Assembly: GCA_022447885.1 (NCBI GenBank)
Contig: JAKUTA010000029.1
Location: forward strand, 1 to 10,240
Direction of reading: 5' to 3'
Source: Candidatus Poseidoniales archaeon
GTDB lineage: Archaea > Thermoplasmatota > Poseidoniia > Poseidoniales > Thalassarchaeaceae
DNA: 10,240 bases
Part shown: piece by piece, positions 5,993-10,240 of the stretch
Position numbering within the stretch: position 1 is the first letter of the stretch
Layout of the letters: every line of letters starts with the position of its first letter
Made by a program: the position numbers and the translations under genes
The notes under the pieces: generated by a model
Seen by the model: only the letters and a program-made list of their open reading frames with translations
The model's database searches: none
What the model was told of the DNA's origin: nothing

Positions 5993-7765
5993 TCACTCTG
6001 GAGCACGCTGGACCGTCTGCAGGGTCACCGCGCCATCCTCCAACCATAGGTCGACTTCGTCACCGCTGTTCACCCCGAGGCACGGGTCCTCCGTGAAGCC
6101 GTGCGCGTACGGGATTCCGAGCAGAGAGCAGGCGGGCAGCGTCAACGGACAGACATCGCTGTTGACTACCGCCAGCGGACCGCGCCCGGAGTAGAACAGG
6201 CCCATGAGCACGTACGGGGCGACGGTGGAACCTGAGCCCTTGGGGTAGATCAGGATCCTTCCTTCGACTGACTGGCCATCCAGTGGATGCCCGGGATGTT
6301 CGATGACGCCCGTCTCACGGTTGACGTAGCCCAGCCAGGTGATCGGCACATCTGTCACCAGGGCGAGGCCATTGATTCGCCAGGAGTCCTGACTCGGCAG
6401 TGACAGCCCGGTGAACGTGGCGATGTCTTCGCGGTGGGTTTTGCTGCTCGGTCGGGTGGCTGACTTGCCTTCCTCCAGAGTGGGTCTGGGCCCGCGCGCC
6501 AGTTCGGGGTCGAATGCATGGGCGATGCAGACCTCCATACGCGCCACAGAGGTGGGCATTCGGTTCAGGCCGCTGGTCAGGTAGTGCTCCGCTTTCATCG
6601 AGTTCGTGAGCAGGTGGTTGAACCGCCGACGGTTGTAGGGGGTGACCTCCGGGCAGGTGTCAATGAGTACCAACGCACCAGCCTCTTCGAGGAGTTCTGT
6701 CGTCCCTTCCGCCTCGGCCTGAGCGTGGTTGTGTCTGCTGGTGAACACCCACAGCCGCTGGTCGGGGATCTTCTGCCCTAGTTCCATTCGCGTCCGTACC
6801 GACGCCGCGGCTGAGCGTACCTCCCCAAGGCTCGCCTGAGGGCAGCCGATGACCACCAGGTCGACCGTGCCTTGGGGTGCCAGGTCGTCGTAGATCCATT
6901 CGAGTTCGTCTGCATCGAAATTGATCCTGCCTTGGATGCGCGTATCGGCGGAATCCGGGTCGAACCCCTCGGGAGCTTCGCTGACGCCGTCCACCCACAG
7001 CATCGGGCAGCCGTGGTTGGCGGCGGCTGAGGTCAACGCCTTGCGCTCATCGAATGACAAGCGCCCACCACACGCCTCCAGGAGCCCACGGATCCAGGGC
7101 ATCGGTCCGAACGGAAGGTTCCAGCCCGGCCGTACCTGCTTCCCGATCCAGTCCCCGAGCAGCGACAGGTCGCACGGATCCTCGAACGTGCCGTTGACGT
7201 CGACGACGATGTTCGGCCAGCGGTTGGCGTCGATGAGCAGGCCCCATACCGGTGCGTATCCAGTGATCGCGCTCCCCAGGGCTGACAAGCCAGACTCTCG
7301 GTTGGTGTGCAGTCCGGTCCACGAGTTGGAGAAGCAGACGGCGTTGCTCTCCGCCCACGCCGCGCAGCCGTCGTCGAGTTCCAACTCCGTGTCGTAAGGC
7401 GTGCACGAGAGCGTGGCCGAGATTCCGAGTTGTTCGTAGGCGCGGATGATCTCGAACTGATGTTCGAGGAACCCCTCATCAGCGATTCCCATGGCGGCGA
7501 ACTGGTCGGCGTCACAACCAGCCGAGTTGAGCGTGGTCGGTACGGTCACGCGACCATCCGGGTCGCTGGAGATGTCTGCGAGGAACTGCCTGAGCCCATT
7601 GCCACCGGTCAGCACGCTGACGCCGGCCACATGGGCGTGGTCGATCTCGACGAAACCGACCGCCTCGGCCGTGCTGGCGAGGTCCAGGACCAATCTGGCC
7701 GCCTTCTGCCGCGTCACCCCCTGCTCTCCATCGAGCATGGCGATGAGTGCCTGCGGGATATCCAT
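5993..7765 (-). CDS. Fused aconitase-X dehydratase, candidate phosphomevalonate dehydratase
   Basis: A 590-aa one-chain aconitase-X enzyme. The catalytic DUF521 domain covers about residues 1-425. It contains MLDGEQG (10-16), SCTPYDTEL with Cys121, the very conserved ESNAVCFSNSWTGLHTNREs stretch (139-158), SALGSAITGY, IGCPQASLGE with Cys308, and IDTCPEVTPY with Cys371. These three Cys are the expected iron-sulfur ligands. After a polar linker (about 430-455) comes the swivelling DUF126 domain (about 463-560) with VTDVPITWLGYVNRETG, HPLDGQSVEGRILIYPKGSGS (493-513) and its conserved Ser. In archaea aconitase-X is usually two subunits that dehydrate mevalonate 5-phosphate to trans-anhydromevalonate phosphate for isoprenoid lipids; bacterial one-chain members act on cis-3-hydroxy-L-proline. 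The archaeal role is favoured only by the presumed host. The frame opens at a TTG (7792), but ATG 7765 fits the family N-terminus (MDIPQALIAMLDGEQG). Confidence 0.88.
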   Translation of the reverse strand: MDIPQALIAMLDGEQGVTRQKAARLVLDLASTAEAVGFVEIDHAHVAGVSVLTGGNGLRQFLADISSDPDGRVTVPTTLNSAGCDADQFAAMGIADEGFLEHQFEIIRAYEQLGISATLSCTPYDTELELDDGCAAWAESNAVCFSNSWTGLHTNRESGLSALGSAITGYAPVWGLLIDANRWPNIVVDVNGTFEDPCDLSLLGDWIGKQVRPGWNLPFGPMPWIRGLLEACGGRLSFDERKALTSAAANHGCPMLWVDGVSEAPEGFDPDSADTRIQGRINFDADELEWIYDDLAPQGTVDLVVIGCPQASLGEVRSAAASVRTRMELGQKIPDQRLWVFTSRHNHAQAEAEGTTELLEEAGALVLIDTCPEVTPYNRRRFNHLLTNSMKAEHYLTSGLNRMPTSVARMEVCIAHAFDPELARGPRPTLEEGKSATRPSSKTHREDIATFTGLSLPSQDSWRINGLALVTDVPITWLGYVNRETGVIEHPGHPLDGQSVEGRILIYPKGSGSTVAPYVLMGLFYSGRGPLAVVNSDVCPLTLPACSLLGIPYAHGFTEDPCLGVNSGDEVDLWLEDGAVTLQTVQRAPE

Positions 7766-7835
7766 CGCGCCCTGCTCGGCCACCACCGGCAATCAACCTA
7801 ACCGCCGCGGCCGTTGATGTCCGAATGGAATCCCG

Positions 7836-9575
7836 TCAGTCATGGTGCGAGTGGTCGGCAGCGAGCGGCTGGCGCCATCCTTGGCCGAAGGCGCGGTTGG
7901 AGACTCTCGGAGCGGGAGCCATCTGCCAGCGCTTGTGCTCGTTCGCGTGGAGCGTGGCAAGGATGTCCTTGACCAGTCTCGGGTCGTGACCGTCGGCAGC
8001 GATCGCGTCGACTCCCATACCGTGCTCGATGTGCGCCTCGAGGATGGCGTCGAGGATGTCGTACGGCGGCAGCGAATCCTGGTCCGTCTGGTCAGGGGCC
8101 AGTTCCGCGCTCGGTGCCTTGGAGAGGGTGCTGTCGGTGATCGGAGGTGTCTCACCGAAGCGTTCAGCCTCTGAGTTCAGCGCCTTCGCCACCTCGTAGA
8201 CCTCGGTCTTGTAGAGGTCTCCCAGCGGCGCGAAACCACCGACCATGTCGCCGTACAGGGTGCAGTAACCCATCGCCAGTTCCGACTTGTTGCCGGTCGC
8301 CAGCGCCATCGACCCGCGGGCGTTCGCCAACGCCATCACCAGCATGCCTCGGAGCCGCGCCTGCACGTTCTCCCGCGCCACTGGGTCACCAGCATCGAGT
8401 TCCTCGGCCAGTCCCTTCTCAGTCAGTGCGTGCAACTCCTTGATCGAGTGCTCCTGAAGTTCGATTCCCAAGGCTTCCGCCGTCGCTTCTGCATCAGCCA
8501 GCGAGTGTGCGCTCGAGTGCCGGCTCGGCATGGCGAGTCCGAGCACGTTCTCCGCGCCGACCGCCCGACAGGCGATGGCGGCGCATACCGACGAGTCGAC
8601 ACCACCGCTCATGCCGAGCACTATGCGCTCGATGCCCGACTTTCGGCAGTAGTCTCCCAGCCCGGAGGTGATTGCCGCCAGCAGGTCGATTCCGGTCACT
8701 GGTGTGAGCGGGTCTGCTCCTGCGGCGACCTGCTCGACCACGCATGTGCATTCAGGGCAGCACGAACCATCTGGCCAGGGAAGCCATTTGGCAGCAGAGG
8801 GGTCGTCGGTGTCCACTAGCAGGACTCCGATGCACCATGCGGGAGCCTGGACCAGAGTTCCGTCCGGCCAGGCGGCGAGTGAGCGTCCGTCGAACAGCAG
8901 GTCGTCATTCCCTCCTACCTGGTTGCACAGCAGGAACGGGTGACCGAGGGTGGCCGCGGCTGTGCGCACGACATCCCCGCGCGTGCCCTCCTTGTGCAGG
9001 TGGTATGGTGACGAGGAGAGATTCACCGACAGCGCCAACGGTTCGCCCTGATGCTGCCACGCAGCGAGTTGCTCGATCGGGTCAGCGTCGTAGTCAGCGG
9101 GGACCAGACCCGAATGCTGCCAGGCGTCCTCGCAGATGGTGACGCCGATCGAGAGCGAGTCGGAAAGGCGCAGGATACCCGGAGCCTTGTCCGCTTCGAA
9201 GTAGCGTAACTCATCGAACACGTCGTATGTCGGCAGCAGCTGTTTGCGTGTCGCCACCTTCGCTTTCCGGCCGGGCACCAAGCGCATCGTCCCGTTCGCC
9301 GGGAGATGGCGCTCACCCTGTGGTGGAAGCGGGGTACCGACGATCAGTGGAATCGGGGAATCGATACGGCTGGCCGCCTCGGCGCACCGCTCGACGAAGT
9401 CGGCGTCCAGCAGCAGGTCACGCGGCGGATATCCAGAGACCACCAGTTCGCTGGTGATCGCCAACTCGGCGCCGTGCTCCGCCGCCAGCCGTGCCGCCTT
9501 CTCCACCATGGCGACGTTGCCATCGAGGTCCCCGACCGTCGGGTCGAGCTGCAACAGGGCGACTTTCACTCCCAT
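7836..9575 (-). CDS. nadE: Glutamine-dependent NAD+ synthetase
   Basis: Catalyses the last step of NAD synthesis, amidating nicotinate adenine dinucleotide with ammonia from glutamine. The 579-aa protein has two domains. The N-terminal nitrilase-type glutaminase (about 1-260) carries the Glu-Lys-Cys triad: Glu43 in TSELVVSGYPPRD, Lys111 in RKQLLPTYDVFDE and Cys148 in TICEDAW. The C-terminal ATP-pyrophosphatase synthetase (about 290-579) has the PP-loop SGGVDSS (323-329), ATGNKSELAMGYCTLYGDMVGG-type substrate segment (426-447), KAPSAELAPDQTDQD (486-500) and the C-terminal KRWQMAPAPRVSNRAFG (548-564). Length matches short bacterial two-domain enzymes such as those of Proteobacteria, and is shorter than the mycobacterial type. 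A CCPECTC cluster (272-278) sits in the interdomain linker and is not a standard family feature. Start is ATG 9575; I see no clear ribosome-binding site. The aconitase-X gene begins 70 nt downstream on the same strand. Confidence 0.96.
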   Translation of the reverse strand: MGVKVALLQLDPTVGDLDGNVAMVEKAARLAAEHGAELAITSELVVSGYPPRDLLLDADFVERCAEAASRIDSPIPLIVGTPLPPQGERHLPANGTMRLVPGRKAKVATRKQLLPTYDVFDELRYFEADKAPGILRLSDSLSIGVTICEDAWQHSGLVPADYDADPIEQLAAWQHQGEPLALSVNLSSSPYHLHKEGTRGDVVRTAAATLGHPFLLCNQVGGNDDLLFDGRSLAAWPDGTLVQAPAWCIGVLLVDTDDPSAAKWLPWPDGSCCPECTCVVEQVAAGADPLTPVTGIDLLAAITSGLGDYCRKSGIERIVLGMSGGVDSSVCAAIACRAVGAENVLGLAMPSRHSSAHSLADAEATAEALGIELQEHSIKELHALTEKGLAEELDAGDPVARENVQARLRGMLVMALANARGSMALATGNKSELAMGYCTLYGDMVGGFAPLGDLYKTEVYEVAKALNSEAERFGETPPITDSTLSKAPSAELAPDQTDQDSLPPYDILDAILEAHIEHGMGVDAIAADGHDPRLVKDILATLHANEHKRWQMAPAPRVSNRAFGQGWRQPLAADHSHHD

Positions 9576-9661
9576 TCGCGGTGCCAGCCGCCTTGGACTC
9601 CATTGAAGGTTCGCCTTTGGCTCGCTGGCCCACCCTTCGTGTCATGGAGAGGAAGTGATGC

Positions 9662-10021
9662 TCATTGCTCCTCAGCAGAGATGCGCAGCATGTGTTTGCG
9701 CCGCAGGTACATGTCCCTGAGCGGCATCCAGATGACCAGAACGATCAGTGACGTGGTCGCCAGCGCCACGGCCAACCAGGTCAACGCGACTGCACCCTCA
9801 GGTCCGAGCATACCGGATATCCGATCCAACTCGATATAACCCACCGAAGAGGTTGAATTGGCCTTCAGACGCCCGAGGATGAAGCTGCCCAGAGCCAGTG
9901 ACAGAAGGGTGACGGAGACCTTGCGCGAACGCCGGCGCAGCATGCGGCGCCAGGTCGCCTCGGTCAACTCGGCTAACGATGGCTCGGCACTCCCCCAATC
10001 TGTTCGGCGAACACTTCTCAT
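9662..10021 (-). CDS. Small two-helix membrane protein, unknown function
   Basis: I do not recognise this 119-aa protein. A basic N-terminal stretch WRRMLRRRSRK (24-34) leads into a first helix (about 35-51). An external loop of some 25 residues contains an N-S-T sequon (55-57). A second helix (about 76-99) is followed by a basic tail RDMYLRRKH (102-110). By the positive-inside rule both ends are cytoplasmic. No metal-binding or catalytic motif is visible. It starts 15 nt after the stop codon of the DUF4396-like gene, so the two are probably co-transcribed and may form a membrane complex. An 86-nt gap separates it from nadE. Composition and codon use look like its neighbours, and the frame is clean, so I regard it as a real gene. 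Confidence 0.65.
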   Translation of the reverse strand: MRSVRRTDWGSAEPSLAELTEATWRRMLRRRSRKVSVTLLSLALGSFILGRLKANSTSSVGYIELDRISGMLGPEGAVALTWLAVALATTSLIVLVIWMPLRDMYLRRKHMLRISAEEQ

Positions 10022-10036
10022 CGAAAAGAGATCCGG

Positions 10037-10240
10037 TCAGTGGCATGCCTGCCCGAACTTCTTCAGGCGCCAGTAGTTGTACGGCCACGGTGTCAGGAAG
10101 CCGACGATGAGCATTGGTACGATGACCCACCAGGTCATGCCCATGCCGCCGGTCAGCAACCAGTCGGTCGCCTCCATCGCGATCTCCATTGCCAGCATCG
10201 AGATGAACGACATTCCGAAAGCGGGCTGCAGGGCGTTGCC
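10037..10240 (-). CDS. DUF4396-like membrane protein, C-terminal part (cut by window edge)
   Basis: An open frame runs from the window edge to a TGA at 10037-10039, giving the last 67 residues of a protein whose start lies beyond 10240. The sequence has a Met-rich helix GMSFISMLAMEIAMEATDWL (9-28 of the visible part), a short GGMGMT loop, a second helix WWVIVPMLIVGFLTPWP (37-53) and the ending YNYWRLKKFGQACH (54-67). The pattern of two helices, a proline-aromatic P-x-N-x-W turn and a Lys-rich C-terminus matches the DUF4396 family of small membrane proteins as I remember it; the function of that family is not established. The terminal Cys-His and many Met residues could suit metal handling, but that is speculation. 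It lies 15 nt upstream of the small two-helix protein gene in the same orientation. Confidence 0.7.
   Translation of the reverse strand, partial: GNALQPAFGMSFISMLAMEIAMEATDWLLTGGMGMTWWVIVPMLIVGFLTPWPYNYWRLKKFGQACH

Noticed and set aside
7307..7801. Plus-strand frame of 164 codons antisense to the aconitase-X N-terminus
   Set aside because: It is the shadow of a strongly conserved DUF521 coding region, with no motif and no ribosome-binding site.
9306..9839. Plus-strand frame of 177 codons across nadE, the gap and the two-helix gene
   Set aside because: Most of its length is antisense to the nadE glutaminase domain; composition is typical of an antisense frame and no domain is visible.
1..10240. 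Defence, CRISPR, toxin-antitoxin or mobile-element system
   Set aside because: No repeat-spacer array, nuclease, transposase, integrase or small two-gene toxin-antitoxin layout was found; the gene set is metabolic and membrane transport.

Overview
This is a GC-rich, gene-dense window with about ten protein genes and little intergenic DNA. Nine genes end in TGA and one in TAG. I see no rRNA, tRNA, CRISPR array, insertion sequence or prophage gene. The gene set points to an archaeon, most likely a marine Thermoplasmatota-like lineage such as Poseidoniales (Marine Group II). The evidence is a single-domain KaiC/RAD55-type ATPase, an aconitase-X (DUF521 + DUF126) enzyme as used in the archaeal modified mevalonate pathway, weak or absent Shine-Dalgarno sites, and TATA-like boxes about 25-40 nt ahead of some start codons. 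The taxonomic call is inference; no marker gene settles it.

Layout. Positions 1-143 are non-coding and carry a perfect 11-bp hairpin downstream of a minus-strand KaiC-like ATPase gene (144-866). A divergent intergenic segment (867-928) separates that gene from a plus-strand cluster: a Maf-type nucleotide pyrophosphatase (929-1582), then an ABC-2 exporter ATPase (1629-2381) and its permease (2378-3457), the last two overlapping by 4 bp. From 3459 to the window end every gene is on the minus strand. In transcription order, from high to low coordinates, these are: the C-terminal part of a DUF4396-like membrane protein (10037-10240, cut by the window edge), a two-helix membrane protein (9662-10021), glutamine-dependent NAD+ synthetase (7836-9575), a fused aconitase-X dehydratase (5993-7765), an extended-SDR nucleotide-sugar epimerase/decarboxylase (4921-5901) and an unrecognised protein of about 12 membrane helices (3459-4823).

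Functional reading. The window is mainly housekeeping and envelope functions: nucleotide-pool cleaning, NAD synthesis, a probable isoprenoid-precursor dehydratase, nucleotide-sugar metabolism and small-molecule export. I found no convincing defence, mobile or otherwise novel multi-gene system. The items most worth a second look are the one-chain aconitase-X with its catalytic domain first, the orphan 12-helix protein with an intramembrane His-x-His motif, the KaiC-like ATPase with a non-canonical P-loop, and an 11-nt motif shared by the 3' flanks of two minus-strand genes.
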